Assembly: GCF_037023735.1 (NCBI RefSeq) | Contig: NZ_CP146069.1 | Location: 909,501-973,500, forward strand | Direction of reading: 5' to 3' | Source: Roseovarius sp. S88 | GTDB lineage: Bacteria > Pseudomonadota > Alphaproteobacteria > Rhodobacterales > Rhodobacteraceae | Length of the DNA stretch: 64,000 nt | Part shown: in pieces, positions 1 through 7,763 of the stretch | Numbering within the stretch: the first letter of the stretch is position 1 | Layout of the letters: every line of letters begins with the position of its first letter | The notes under the pieces: model-generated | Told to the model about the DNA's origin: nothing | Databases searched by the model: none | Seen by the model: only the letters and a program-made list of their open reading frames with translations | Translations under genes and position numbers: made by a program

Positions 1-44
1 CTGCAGTCTGTGCCGCGGCGGTCGATTAACTCGTCAAAATTCAT
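1..44 (-). CDS. PatB/MalY-type aminotransferase, N-terminal fragment
   Basis: Start of a minus-strand gene that runs off the left edge. The 14 codons present read MNFDELIDRRGTDC, close to the usual opening of PatB/MalY pyridoxal-phosphate C-S lyases and aminotransferases (MNFD-x-IDRRGT). A GGAGA ribosome site lies just upstream of the ATG at 44. The gene is divergent from def, with about 85 bp between the two starts. The family assignment rests only on this short N-terminus. Confidence 0.55.
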   Translation of the reverse strand, partial: MNFDELIDRRGTDC

Positions 45-129
45 AGGGGTCTCCGGAGAGGCTTGTTTGTGGCGATTGGCGCAAGCTATGGCGTTGCAGG
101 CGCGCGTGCAATCGCCTAAATGAACGTCC

Positions 130-654
130 ATGTTACGTCCCATTGTCATCCACCCCGATCCTCGGCTTAAAAAGCACTGCGATCCGGTCGCCGATCTCAG
201 CGATGAGCTGCGCGACCTGGCGGATGATATGCTTGAGACAATGTATGATGCGCCCGGCATTGGGCTTGCCGCGCCGCAGGTAGGCATTCTCAACCGGCTG
301 ATCGTGCTCGACTGCGCCAAAGATGAAGAGGCCGATGTGGACCCGCGTCCTCTGGTCATGTTCAACCCTGAAATCGTGGCGTCTTCGGACGAGAAAAACG
401 TCTATGAAGAAGGGTGCTTGTCTATTCCCGACCACTTCGCCGAAGTGACAAGGCCAAAGGTGGTGGACGTATCCTGGATTGATCGGGACGGCAAAGCGCA
501 ATCCGAAACATTCGATGGGCTTTGGGCGACCTGTGTCCAGCATGAGATTGACCATCTCAACGGCAAGCTCTTCATCGATTATCTGGGTCCGATCAAACGC
601 CAGATGATCACGCGCAAGATGCAGAAGTTAAAGCGCGAAAAGGCGCGGGAGTAG
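130..654 (+). CDS. def: peptide deformylase
   Basis: Peptide deformylase removes the N-formyl group from nascent proteins. At 174 aa it has normal length and all three family motifs: GIGLAAPQ near residues 43-50, EGCLS with the metal-binding cysteine near 95-99, and HEIDH near 138-142 with two metal-binding histidines and the catalytic glutamate. It heads a def / def-like / fmt cluster, so the formylating and deformylating enzymes are probably co-transcribed. The next gene starts six bases after the stop. Confidence 0.96.
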   Translation: MLRPIVIHPDPRLKKHCDPVADLSDELRDLADDMLETMYDAPGIGLAAPQVGILNRLIVLDCAKDEEADVDPRPLVMFNPEIVASSDEKNVYEEGCLSIPDHFAEVTRPKVVDVSWIDRDGKAQSETFDGLWATCVQHEIDHLNGKLFIDYLGPIKRQMITRKMQKLKREKARE

Positions 655-660
655 CGCGGC

Positions 661-1161
661 GTGCCAACACGGCCCTATGTCATCTGGCCTAACAAGCGGC
701 TTCGCACGGCGGCCGACCCTGTGGATGCGATCACCAATGAGATCCGCACCATCTGGAACGATATGATCGAGACAATGGATGCCATGCCGGGCGTTGGCTT
801 GGCCGCTCCGCAGATCGGTGTGATGCTTCGGCTGGCCGTGGTGGACGCCTCGGACGAACGTGGTCAAGCGGTGCGTCTGGCCAATCCCGAAATCTTGCAC
901 GCCAGCACAGAGATGCGCGACCACGAGGAAGCCAGCCCCAACCTGCCCGGTGTCTACGCCAAAATCACCCGCCCCCGCGCCGTGACCGTGCGGTTCCTGA
1001 ACGAGACGAACGAAATAGAAGAGCGCGACTTTGTCGGCCTCTGGGCCACCAGCGTGCAGCATCAGATCGACCATCTTGAGGGCCGGATGTATTTTGACCG
1101 GCTGAGCAAGATGAAACGCGATATGGTGCTGAAAAGGGCACGGAAGCGAGCCGGCAAATGA
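661..1161 (+). CDS. peptide deformylase-like paralogue with altered active site
   Basis: A 166-aa protein with the deformylase fold signature GVGLAAPQ and the general def sequence pattern. Motif 2 reads EEASPNLPG instead of EEGCLSIP, so the metal-binding cysteine is replaced by serine. Motif 3 is HQIDH instead of HEIDH, so the catalytic glutamate is glutamine. The likely start is GTG at 661, and the stop overlaps the fmt start by 4 bp. By established deformylase chemistry it should be inactive or much altered. The reading frame is otherwise intact, which suggests a retained non-catalytic role; that part is inference. Confidence 0.85.
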   Translation: MPTRPYVIWPNKRLRTAADPVDAITNEIRTIWNDMIETMDAMPGVGLAAPQIGVMLRLAVVDASDERGQAVRLANPEILHASTEMRDHEEASPNLPGVYAKITRPRAVTVRFLNETNEIEERDFVGLWATSVQHQIDHLEGRMYFDRLSKMKRDMVLKRARKRAGK

Positions 1162-2078
1162 CCACCACACCACTGCGCATCGTGTTCATGGGAACCCCGG
1201 ACTTTTCCGTGCCGGTGCTTGATGCGCTGTTGGATGCTGGCCATGAGATTGCTGCCGTCTATTGCCAACCGCCGCGCCCGGCCGGTCGTGGCAAAAAAGA
1301 CCGCCCCAGCCCGGTTCAGGCGCGCGCCGAGGCGTTGGGGTTGGACGTGCGCCATCCCGTCAATCTGAAGGATGAAGCCGCGCAGGCGGAATTCGCTGCT
1401 CTGAATGCCGATGTTGCCGTGGTGGTGGCCTACGGGCTGATCCTGCCTCAGGCCATTCTCGATGCCCCAACCCGCGGATGCCTCAACATTCATGCCAGCC
1501 TCTTGCCGCGCTGGCGTGGGGCGGCTCCTATTCATCGCGCGATCATGGCGGGAGATACTGAGACGGGTGTCTGTATCATGCAAATGGAGGCCGGGCTGGA
1601 CACAGGGCCGGTTTTTTTGCGCAAAACCACCGCGATTGGAGCCGAAGAAACCACCGGTGAATTGCATAACAGACTGGCTGACATAGGCGCCGCGGCGATT
1701 GTCGAGGCACTCGAAAACCTGGATAAGCTAAACCCTGAACCTCAAGCAGAAAGCGGCGCGACCTATGCCGACAAGATTGACAAAGCCGAGGCGCGCACCG
1801 ATTGGGCCTGGCGTGCGGCGGAGGTGGATCGGCATATTCGAGGTCTGTCGCCTTTCCCTGGGGCCTGGTGCGATATCAATGGACAGCGTCTAAAATTCCT
1901 TGCATCGCGCGTGGCCAGTGGGTGTGGCGCGCCGGGCGAAATCCTGGACGATGCATTGACCGTCGCCTGCGGGCAAGGTGCCGTCGAAATCCTGCGCCTG
2001 CAACGCGCGGGCAAAGGCCCGCAAGATCGCGACACCTTTTTGCGCGGCTTCCCCTTGCCCAAAGGCACACGGCTCTGA
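1158..2078 (+). CDS. fmt: methionyl-tRNA formyltransferase
   Basis: Formylates the initiator Met-tRNA using 10-formyltetrahydrofolate. At 306 aa it has the usual length. The N-terminal transferase domain has the [15 protein letters not shown] catalytic segment near residues 108-122 and the LDTGPV segment containing the catalytic Asp near 146-151. The C-terminal tRNA-binding domain follows from about residue 200. Its start overlaps the stop of the deformylase-like gene (ATGA), pointing to translational coupling. Confidence 0.96.
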   Translation: MTTTPLRIVFMGTPDFSVPVLDALLDAGHEIAAVYCQPPRPAGRGKKDRPSPVQARAEALGLDVRHPVNLKDEAAQAEFAALNADVAVVVAYGLILPQAILDAPTRGCLNIHASLLPRWRGAAPIHRAIMAGDTETGVCIMQMEAGLDTGPVFLRKTTAIGAEETTGELHNRLADIGAAAIVEALENLDKLNPEPQAESGATYADKIDKAEARTDWAWRAAEVDRHIRGLSPFPGAWCDINGQRLKFLASRVASGCGAPGEILDDALTVACGQGAVEILRLQRAGKGPQDRDTFLRGFPLPKGTRL

Positions 2079-2088
2079 GCCGCCCAAT

Positions 2089-2118
2089 CCTGCTTCTTTC
2101 TTGTCCCAAATACCCAGC
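2089..2118 (-). repeat. dispersed intergenic repeat, copy 1
   Basis: Read on the minus strand this gives GGTATTTGGGACAAGAAAG and then AAGCAGG, closely matching the copy at 19943-19976. It lies 10 bp after the fmt stop. Related copies are at 61197-61230 and 61345-61379, all between or just after genes. Function unknown. Confidence 0.5.
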
Positions 2119-2181
2119 GACGCTTGCCTTACTGCGTCAAAGCCGCCAGCATGGTGTCAAACCTAAAAATAGGAAGAGCAG

Positions 2182-2424
2182 ATGTTTTTGCAGCTTTTTG
2201 GCACGGTCGTGATCGCCGGGATCGTGGGATATATAAGCGAAAAATCTGGGTTCACCCGAAACGGATACTTACCATCCATCATCATCTGTGTCGGTGGGGC
2301 GTTCCTGTTTTACTTTGTGCGGATCATGTTCGGCTTCCGCTTTGGTACGCCGGGGTTTGATGCCATCCTGTCCTCGATAGGTGCGCTTATCATCGTGCCG
2401 ACACATTGGCGCAAAGGGAGATAG
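2182..2424 (+). CDS. small membrane protein
   Basis: An 80-aa protein with a hydrophobic segment at about residues 4-17, a second at 29-45 and a third at 60-73, ending in a basic tail. It sits 3 bp before a GlsB/YeaQ-type small membrane protein and is probably co-translated with it. I do not recognise a specific family with confidence; it may be a divergent member of the same GlsB/YeaQ/YmgE group. A weak GGAAGAG ribosome site precedes the ATG. Confidence 0.6.
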   Translation: MFLQLFGTVVIAGIVGYISEKSGFTRNGYLPSIIICVGGAFLFYFVRIMFGFRFGTPGFDAILSSIGALIIVPTHWRKGR

Positions 2425-2427
2425 ACC

Positions 2428-2667
2428 ATGGGATTGATCTACCTTGTGATCGTCGGGGCCGTGGCGGGGTATTTTGCCACCCGGATGATGCGGATTGAGG
2501 CCAACCCGGCTGTGACCATCGGCATTGGCATAGCTGGCGCTTTGGTGGGTGGCTTTATCCTGCAAGGCGCGTTGGCCGTTCTGGGCCTCTTGGGCGGGAT
2601 TATCGGCGCGGTCATTGGGGCCTTTGTAGTGATCTGGATCTATCAGGCACTGCAACAACGCAAATGA
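2428..2667 (+). CDS. GlsB/YeaQ/YmgE family membrane protein
   Basis: A 79-aa, glycine-rich, almost wholly hydrophobic protein: a first membrane segment at residues 3-18, then repeated small-residue helices with GIGIAGALVGG and GLLGGIIGAVIGAF segments. This matches the 'transglycosylase-associated' GlsB/YeaQ/YmgE family, small envelope proteins often linked to stress in other bacteria. No enzymatic role can be read from the sequence. It follows the other small membrane protein by 3 bp and converges on rnhA. Confidence 0.75.
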   Translation: MGLIYLVIVGAVAGYFATRMMRIEANPAVTIGIGIAGALVGGFILQGALAVLGLLGGIIGAVIGAFVVIWIYQALQQRK

Positions 2668-2720
2668 GCGCGCGTGTCAGCGTCGGGTCTTGAGTATTTT
2701 TCGAACAGTGAAAGCCGGGA

Positions 2721-3179
2721 TTATTTTTTCGGCTTGAACGGCGCCATCCCTGCGCGCGCCAGTTCATCAGCGCGTTCGTTTTCTGGGTGTCCTGCATGGC
2801 CTTTGACCCATTCCCAAGTCACATCATGGCGCGCGGCGGCCTCATCGAGGCGCTGCCAAAGCTCGACATTCTTCACCGGTTTTTTGTTCGATGTTTTCCA
2901 TCCATTGCGCTTCCAGCCATGAATCCAGCCAGTGACGCCGTTCTTCACATAGGCGCTGTCGGTCACGATGGTGATGGAGGATGGCTTTGACAGGGTTTCC
3001 AGGGCATGGATGGCCGCAAGCAGTTCCATGCGATTGTTTGTGGTCTCCGCCTCGCCGCCCTGAAGCTCTCGCTCTTTTACAACCGCCTCGCCATCCTTGG
3101 CTTGCATCAGCACGCCCCAGCCCCCGGGGCCGGGATTGCCCGAACAGGCCCCGTCCGTATAGGCAAACAGATCAGGCAT
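2721..3179 (-). CDS. rnhA: ribonuclease HI
   Basis: RNase HI cleaves the RNA strand of RNA-DNA hybrids. From the ATG at 3179 the protein is 152 aa, normal for the family. Visible motifs are [16 protein letters not shown] (first catalytic Asp), the ELLAA segment (catalytic Glu), VTDSAYV (second Asp) and the basic KRNGWKTS region; the NERADELA segment near the C-terminus carries the last Asp. A longer frame extends upstream, but the ATG at 3179 overlaps the end of the methyltransferase gene by 8 bp and matches the family start. Confidence 0.95.
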   Translation of the reverse strand: MPDLFAYTDGACSGNPGPGGWGVLMQAKDGEAVVKERELQGGEAETTNNRMELLAAIHALETLSKPSSITIVTDSAYVKNGVTGWIHGWKRNGWKTSNKKPVKNVELWQRLDEAAARHDVTWEWVKGHAGHPENERADELARAGMAPFKPKK

Positions 3180-3771
3180 CCGCGCGCGCCAGCATGGTGA
3201 CCCAAGGAGCGACGGTGCCATCAAGGCCAGGGTCCGCGCCGGTGTGGCTGTCAAGGGACGTCAAACCGGCGTCTCGCAAAAGCCCGCGCAACTCGTCTTC
3301 GGTGACATAGGTATAGAGACGTCCGATGCTGTCGCGTTTCTCACCCGCGCCTGTTTTCATGCCGATATGGAAAAGTCCACGGGGTTTGAGCGCCTTTGAC
3401 AGCGCCGAAAGGTGTTTGGGCAAATCAGCGCGAGGTGCGTGCAAAAGGCAGAAATTGGCCCAGATACCATCGTAAATATCAGTGCCAGAGATGTCATCGA
3501 AGGTGGCCAGTTCGGCTGTCACGCCGGGATGAGCCGCTGCCATTTCAACCATTTCCGGGGTCGCGTCAGTGGCCGTGACGCTGTGGCCTGCCTTGGCCAT
3601 GTAAGCTGCCGCAAATCCAGGGCCACACCCTAGGTCAAGAAGGGCGCTGTTGGGCGAAAGGCTTTCCAGAAACGCCATGAGTGCCGGATCATTTTCAGGC
3701 GGCGTGAAGACCTTTGCATAGCGATCCGCCTCAGCGCTGTAGACGCGGATGGTTTCATCATCCTGGCTCAT
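3172..3771 (-). CDS. class I SAM-dependent methyltransferase
   Basis: A 199-aa protein with the SAM-binding motif LLDLGCGPG at about residues 46-54 and a TATDATPEM acidic loop shortly after. The rest matches small class I methyltransferases of the UbiE/Tam kind; the substrate cannot be told. The start at 3771 (MSQDDET) is chosen because it overlaps the stop of the DUF3429 gene by 4 bp. Downstream it overlaps rnhA by 8 bp, so the three genes are one transcription unit. Confidence 0.85.
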   Translation of the reverse strand: MSQDDETIRVYSAEADRYAKVFTPPENDPALMAFLESLSPNSALLDLGCGPGFAAAYMAKAGHSVTATDATPEMVEMAAAHPGVTAELATFDDISGTDIYDGIWANFCLLHAPRADLPKHLSALSKALKPRGLFHIGMKTGAGEKRDSIGRLYTYVTEDELRGLLRDAGLTSLDSHTGADPGLDGTVAPWVTMLARADA

Positions 3772-4220
3772 TGCGTCACTCCAATTGTCAGGCACAGGAT
3801 GACCACTGCTGTGATCAAAAGGCGCAGGCGCATCCACCATGATGGCGCAACCCCGGCTTTCCAGAAATGCCAGTCCAGCAGCAAGATAGCTGCAAATCCG
3901 AGAATCAAAAGCTGCCCGGCCTGAAATGCGCCGCCTCCATGGGTGAAAAACACCCACAAGGCCGGCAGAACTGAGAGGGCATACCCTTTGGGTGCGTCAG
4001 CCTCGGAAAGTTTTGTGGCAAACCCCCACAGCACCCCGGACATAAAGCTCAGGATCACTGCGCCGTAAAAGAGGCCCACATAAGGCCCTGCAAAGCGCGC
4101 GCCAAGCGTGGCGACTGTCCAATCGGACAGGCTCGGGAGTAAAACCGTGGCAGCACTCCACAGAAACGGCAAAGTGCCAGCAAGGCCCAGATAGAGCGGC
4201 GCTTTGGGGATCTGCGTCAA
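3768..4220 (-). CDS. DUF3429 family membrane protein
   Basis: A 150-aa integral membrane protein with about five hydrophobic helices (residues ~8-28, 46-66, 80-93, 99-117, 130-147). The pattern, including 'PKAPLYLGLAGTLPFLW' near the N-terminus, fits DUF3429, a family of unknown function common in alphaproteobacteria. It lies 64 bp downstream of the CDP-alcohol phosphatidyltransferase gene and overlaps the methyltransferase by 4 bp. Confidence 0.8.
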   Translation of the reverse strand: MTQIPKAPLYLGLAGTLPFLWSAATVLLPSLSDWTVATLGARFAGPYVGLFYGAVILSFMSGVLWGFATKLSEADAPKGYALSVLPALWVFFTHGGGAFQAGQLLILGFAAILLLDWHFWKAGVAPSWWMRLRLLITAVVILCLTIGVTQ

Positions 4221-4284
4221 GGGGCGATAAGTCCTCTGAAACCATACGGGTTGGCCTTGGGTGTAGAAGGCCGCTCGCAGACGT

Positions 4285-4929
4285 TCAAGGCCCGGATCGG
4301 TCTTTCAAGGCGGCAATCATGCGGGCAGAGCGGCGCAAGGCAGTGAAACCTGTGCCCAAGGCCGTGATCCAGAGGACTACAAGCAAGGTGTAACGCGTGC
4401 CATTCAGCCAAAGCTCCAGCGCGGCCAGTACGGCTCCAACGGTGATGGCGGCCATCCGTTGGGGTTTGGCAAAAGGCCCCGAGAAGTCAGAGCCAAGTCC
4501 TTCGGCTCGGCCTAGCTCGCGGATGTAGGCTGTCGCAATGGCCATAGCTGACGCTGTCAATCCAAGAGCGAGGTTGCCGATGGCCACCCCTGCGCCTGTC
4601 AGGATCAACAGGTCGGCGGCCCGGTCCGGGGCCTCGTTCCAGAAAGGGCCGTCAAGTTCTGACTTGCCTCCCTCAACTGCGACCATACCATCAAAAAGGT
4701 TGCAAAGCAGGCGGAACTGACAAGCCAGCGCGGCCAGCAGAAAGAGCGCGCCTGTCAAAACGGTGCCGGTGTACGCGGAGGCCCAGAATGCGAGAAAGGC
4801 AATCGCCGCAAAGAGGATCGAGCCCTGACTGATCCGATTGGGTGTGAGCGACGTGCCACTAAGCCAGCGGGCGATGCGCTGGGCCCAGCCTGTGTCACGG
4901 CTGGCCAGTGGTCGGCGGCTCTCGGTCAT
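4285..4929 (-). CDS. CDP-alcohol phosphatidyltransferase (YnbA-like)
   Basis: A 214-aa membrane protein of the CDP-alcohol phosphatidyltransferase family, which transfers a phosphatidyl group from CDP-diacylglycerol to an alcohol. The active-site stretch reads NLFDGMVA, then a gap, then NEAPDRAAD. The first aspartate of the classical DxxDG motif is Asn and the Gly-xxx-Asp part is Asn-xxx-Asp, a variant I associate with E. coli YnbA. The start at 4929 overlaps the upstream small membrane gene (ATGA). With CdsA-like and PlsC-like genes upstream it would use the CDP-lipid made by its own operon. The acceptor alcohol is unknown. Confidence 0.82.
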   Translation of the reverse strand: MTESRRPLASRDTGWAQRIARWLSGTSLTPNRISQGSILFAAIAFLAFWASAYTGTVLTGALFLLAALACQFRLLCNLFDGMVAVEGGKSELDGPFWNEAPDRAADLLILTGAGVAIGNLALGLTASAMAIATAYIRELGRAEGLGSDFSGPFAKPQRMAAITVGAVLAALELWLNGTRYTLLVVLWITALGTGFTALRRSARMIAALKDRSGP

Positions 4930-5294
4930 GGCGTTTGCCTCAGACGGATGGTGTAGAGGGCCGCGTATATCGTGGCAACAGTGGAGGGCAAGGCAAGGGT
5001 GGTCCAAACCTCGGGCGTGCCGACGAGGGTATGAATGGTGTAGAGCAAAGAAACGGAGACCGCGCAGGCGACCAGCGGAGGCAGGATCAATCCTGCAAGG
5101 CCGGGCAACCGCGTTGAAAGAGCTTCGACCACCTGTTTCAAACCCAGTGTGATGATTGCGGTCAATGTACCTTGTGTCAGCCCCGCCTTGACCTGCGTGG
5201 CGAATGGATAACTCGCATGCGCCAGCGCAGCCCATCCGCCCATAAGGGCAAAGCCCCCGGCCATATGCGCGAAGTTGGACCGCAGAAGGCTCAT
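4926..5294 (-). CDS. hypothetical membrane protein in phospholipid operon
   Basis: From the ATG at 5294 the product is 122 aa, with hydrophobic segments at about residues 8-24, 37-50, 62-85 and 93-113. No recognisable domain. It overlaps the CdsA-like gene upstream and the CDP-alcohol transferase downstream by 4 bp each, so it is embedded in the lipid operon. Its small size and position suggest an accessory membrane subunit; this is inference only. Confidence 0.7.
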   Translation of the reverse strand: MSLLRSNFAHMAGGFALMGGWAALAHASYPFATQVKAGLTQGTLTAIITLGLKQVVEALSTRLPGLAGLILPPLVACAVSVSLLYTIHTLVGTPEVWTTLALPSTVATIYAALYTIRLRQTP

Positions 5295-6241
5295 GTCATC
5301 GACCAGAAGTAGCGCGTGAGGTGAAAGAAGATGGGGGCCGAGAACACCACCGAGTCGAGCCGGTCGATAAAGCCACCATGCCCTGCAATCATATGCCCCC
5401 AATCCTTGACCCCCCGATCACGTTTGATGGCCGACATGACCAACCCACCAAAAAAGCCCGCGAGCGTTATGATCAGCGACATAAGCGCGGCCTGCAGTGG
5501 TGTGAAGGGGGTGATCCACCACAGCGCTGTGCCAATCAGGGTGGCGGAGGCAACGCCGCCAATGAGGCCTTCCCAGGTTTTTGAGGGTGAGAGTTTGGGG
5601 GCCACAGGATGACGCCCCAAAAGCTTGCCCCAAGTATATTGCAGCACGTCCGAGAGCTGCACCACCACAATAAGAAAGACAATGAGCAGCACGTTGCGGC
5701 CTTCGAACCCGGGGATGTCAAGAAAGAGCAGCGCCGGAACGTGGCTGGCGCAGAACACACAGATCATCAGAGACCACTGCATTTGCGAAATGCGCATCAG
5801 GAAATCTTCGGTGTCGCTTTGCAGCACCGCGATGATGGGCAGGATCAGGAAGGCATAGACCGGGATCAAAGCCGACCACATGCCGTACCACTCCCACCAG
5901 ATCAGGGCATATTGCGCAGGCAGGATCACAAAGAAAGCCGCAGCAATGGCCCAGTGATCCGCGCGCCGCCGGTCCGTGAGCGTTACAAATTCCCTCAGTG
6001 CAGCAAAGGAGACGAAAGCGAAAAGCAGGATCACCCCGCCACGCCCGGCGAGGAAAGCCACAGCCAGAAAGGCGGTCATGCCCCACCAGGCCAGGATACG
6101 CGCATTGAGGTTTTCAATGGTCGCGTTGTTACCATCGGGGGCGATGCGTTGCTTAAGCACGTAGCCAACACCGCTAGCCACGATCAAAAGCCCAATGATG
6201 CCAGCCAGCAGAGTGAGGAAATCTGCGTGCATCCCGTTCAT
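5291..6241 (-). CDS. phosphatidate cytidylyltransferase (CdsA family)
   Basis: A 316-aa polytopic membrane protein that should activate phosphatidic acid with CTP to CDP-diacylglycerol. The C-terminal CdsA signature is present: KLSPSKTWEG near residue 220 and then SAIKRDRGVKDWG followed by HGGFIDRLDS near 270-300, which carries the metal-binding residues. It overlaps the acyltransferase gene by 4 bp. Because it is embedded with a YnbA-like transferase, it may be a second, pathway-specific CdsA (YnbB-like) rather than the housekeeping copy. Confidence 0.9.
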   Translation of the reverse strand: MNGMHADFLTLLAGIIGLLIVASGVGYVLKQRIAPDGNNATIENLNARILAWWGMTAFLAVAFLAGRGGVILLFAFVSFAALREFVTLTDRRRADHWAIAAAFFVILPAQYALIWWEWYGMWSALIPVYAFLILPIIAVLQSDTEDFLMRISQMQWSLMICVFCASHVPALLFLDIPGFEGRNVLLIVFLIVVVQLSDVLQYTWGKLLGRHPVAPKLSPSKTWEGLIGGVASATLIGTALWWITPFTPLQAALMSLIITLAGFFGGLVMSAIKRDRGVKDWGHMIAGHGGFIDRLDSVVFSAPIFFHLTRYFWSMT

Positions 6242-6912
6242 GCCGCAACCTCCGCATCGTCTGGCTGTTTGTCTTTGGGGGCAAGGTTCAGCAAGGCAAC
6301 CTCAGCGCGTTTGAGGAAATCTTCACGGGACTCCCCAGCCTCCGCTCTGATCGGTGCACCAAAGGTCACAGTGCAGAGAAGCGGAATAGGCACCAGCTTA
6401 CCCTTGGGCATCACGTCATTCAGATTGTCGATCCAGACCGGCACCAGATCCACCTCTGGCCTGGCTTTGGAGATGTTGAAAATACCGCTTTTGAACGGCA
6501 AGAGAGGCGCATCGGTCATGTTCCGCGTGCCTTCGGGGAAGATGATCAGCGACGCACCCGTGTCAATCCCGTCAAGGATCAACTGCATCGGATCGTCGGT
6601 ACGGGTTTCCGAATTGCGGTCGATCAGAACAGCGTTGAACACATCCCGGCCAATAAACGTGCGCAAGGGAGACGTGAGCCAGTAATCCGCCCCCGCCACA
6701 GGCCGCGTCTGCGCCCGCAGATTTGGCGGCAGGACCGTCCAGATCAGGATGAAATCCCCATTGGAGGTATGATTGGCGAAATATACACGCTGCATCGGGA
6801 CAGGCTCCACCCCGTCCCAAATGGCACGCACAGCGGTGATAAACCGCGCGAAGGTCGTAATGGCATTGCCCGTCAGCCAGGCGAAAAACAGTTTAAACAA
6901 AAGCTGTCCCAT
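6238..6912 (-). CDS. 1-acyl-sn-glycerol-3-phosphate acyltransferase (PlsC family)
   Basis: A 224-aa acyltransferase with the HX4D catalytic motif NHTSNGDF at about residues 47-54 and the phosphate-binding FPEGTRN at about 125-131. It should acylate lysophosphatidic acid or a related lipid at the inner membrane. It is first in a minus-strand run with CdsA-like, small membrane and CDP-alcohol transferase genes, so the run covers phosphatidate formation, CTP activation and head-group attachment. Confidence 0.88.
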   Translation of the reverse strand: MGQLLFKLFFAWLTGNAITTFARFITAVRAIWDGVEPVPMQRVYFANHTSNGDFILIWTVLPPNLRAQTRPVAGADYWLTSPLRTFIGRDVFNAVLIDRNSETRTDDPMQLILDGIDTGASLIIFPEGTRNMTDAPLLPFKSGIFNISKARPEVDLVPVWIDNLNDVMPKGKLVPIPLLCTVTFGAPIRAEAGESREDFLKRAEVALLNLAPKDKQPDDAEVAA

Positions 6913-7128
6913 AGTCTTGTCGTTGAGGGCAGCCTACACGAGGGCGCACATTTGGGAAGGCGGGTTTTCCTGACCTTGCGATGGGAATGAGCCTGAGCTG
7001 TGCGTTACTGAATTAGTGGCTTTTTTGGGGATAGTGCGGACCTTGAGCACCGAAATGGCCGAATGTTGAAGGGCTTGGGTTCAAGTTGATGTGCAGTGCG
7101 GGGCACGGTTTTTGTGAACCCATGCCGT

Positions 7129-7202
7129 TGGTTGCCCCTCAAGGATTCGAACCTCGGTTTCCTGACTCAAAATCAGGCGTCCTGCCGCTAGACGAAGGGG
7201 CA
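7129..7202 (-). tRNA. tRNA-Gln (TTG)
   Basis: The minus strand folds as a tRNA: acceptor TGCCCCT with AGGGGCA, discriminator A and an encoded CCA at 7129-7131. The anticodon stem CCTGA/TCAGG holds loop TTTTGAG, giving anticodon TTG. The T-arm has TTCGAAT. The body resembles tRNA-Glu, as is usual for alphaproteobacterial tRNA-Gln. Confidence 0.93.
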
Positions 7203-7203
7203 A

Positions 7204-7279
7204 TGGCAGCCTAGGCAGGGCTCGAACCTGCGACACACGGGGTAACAACCCGCTGCTCTGCCAACTGAGCTACTAGGCT
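7204..7279 (-). tRNA. tRNA-Asn (GTT)
   Basis: Acceptor AGCCTAG pairs fully with CTAGGCT, followed by discriminator G and an encoded CCA at 7204-7206. The anticodon stem GCGGG/CCCGT encloses TTGTTAC, giving GTT. D-stem GCTC/GAGC and T-stem GCAGG/CCTGC are intact. Confidence 0.95.
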
Positions 7280-7282
7280 ATG

Positions 7283-7357
7283 TGGTGCCTCGGGATGGGT
7301 TCGAACCACCGTCGCGCGGACCTTCAACCCGCCGCTCTACCACTGAGCTACCAAGGC
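7283..7357 (-). tRNA. tRNA-Phe (GAA)
   Basis: Acceptor GCCTTGG pairs with CCGAGGC (one G-U), then discriminator A and encoded CCA at 7283-7285. The anticodon stem GCGGG/TCCGC encloses TTGAAGG, anticodon GAA. T-arm GGTGG/CCATC with TTCGAAC loop. Confidence 0.95.
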
Positions 7358-7358
7358 G

Positions 7359-7432
7359 TCCGTGTGGCAGGATTCGAACCTGCGACCCCCGCAGTCCAAG
7401 TGCGGTACTCTGCCATACTGAGCTACACACAG
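7359..7432 (-). tRNA. tRNA-Pro (TGG)
   Basis: Acceptor CTGTGTG pairs with CACACGG, giving the C1-G72 pair and A73 typical of bacterial tRNA-Pro. The anticodon stem CCGCA/TGCGG is perfect and encloses CTTGGAC, anticodon TGG. Unlike the other three, CCA is not encoded. It is the first tRNA of the minus-strand cluster. Confidence 0.9.
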
Positions 7433-7763
7433 AATGTGCATGGACTCTGACGGTGAATTTGGAGTGTGAAACGATCAGCCAGCGCCCATGGTTCGGACGC
7501 TTTCACGTCCGTTAGATAAATGGATTGAGCTGTTGATTCATCAGTTTCATGATCGGGGTACTATAAGCAGCCAATTTGAAAACCAAGAGGATTTCGTTAG
7601 CGGAAACTTTTTGCTGAAAGTTGGTTAAGCGGATGGTGTGGACTTTCAGTTTTCTTACGCGAACGGCTGCTTGCGTACATAAAAAATTGGTGATGGCTGG
7701 TGCGGTTGCGCCCAGTCAATTCTGCATGGCTCCAGCGAAATTTTCGAAAATTGGCCCAGTGTC
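7433..7763. other. 331-bp spacer between tRNA cluster and SUFU gene
   Basis: No convincing gene. It should contain the promoter of the minus-strand tRNA cluster, though I cannot point to clear -35/-10 boxes. It is visibly more AT-rich than the surrounding genes and continues into the SUFU gene, so it may be part of an acquired islet next to the tRNA genes. Confidence 0.4.

Noticed and set aside
5609..6685. Long 358-codon plus-strand frame opposite the CdsA-like and PlsC-like genes
   Set aside because: Antisense to two well-supported genes; a typical artefact of GC-rich coding DNA.
7282..7515. Frame beginning MVPRDGFEPPSRGPST across the tRNA cluster
   Set aside because: It is a translation of tRNA-Phe and tRNA-Pro genes read on the opposite strand, a well-known false gene.
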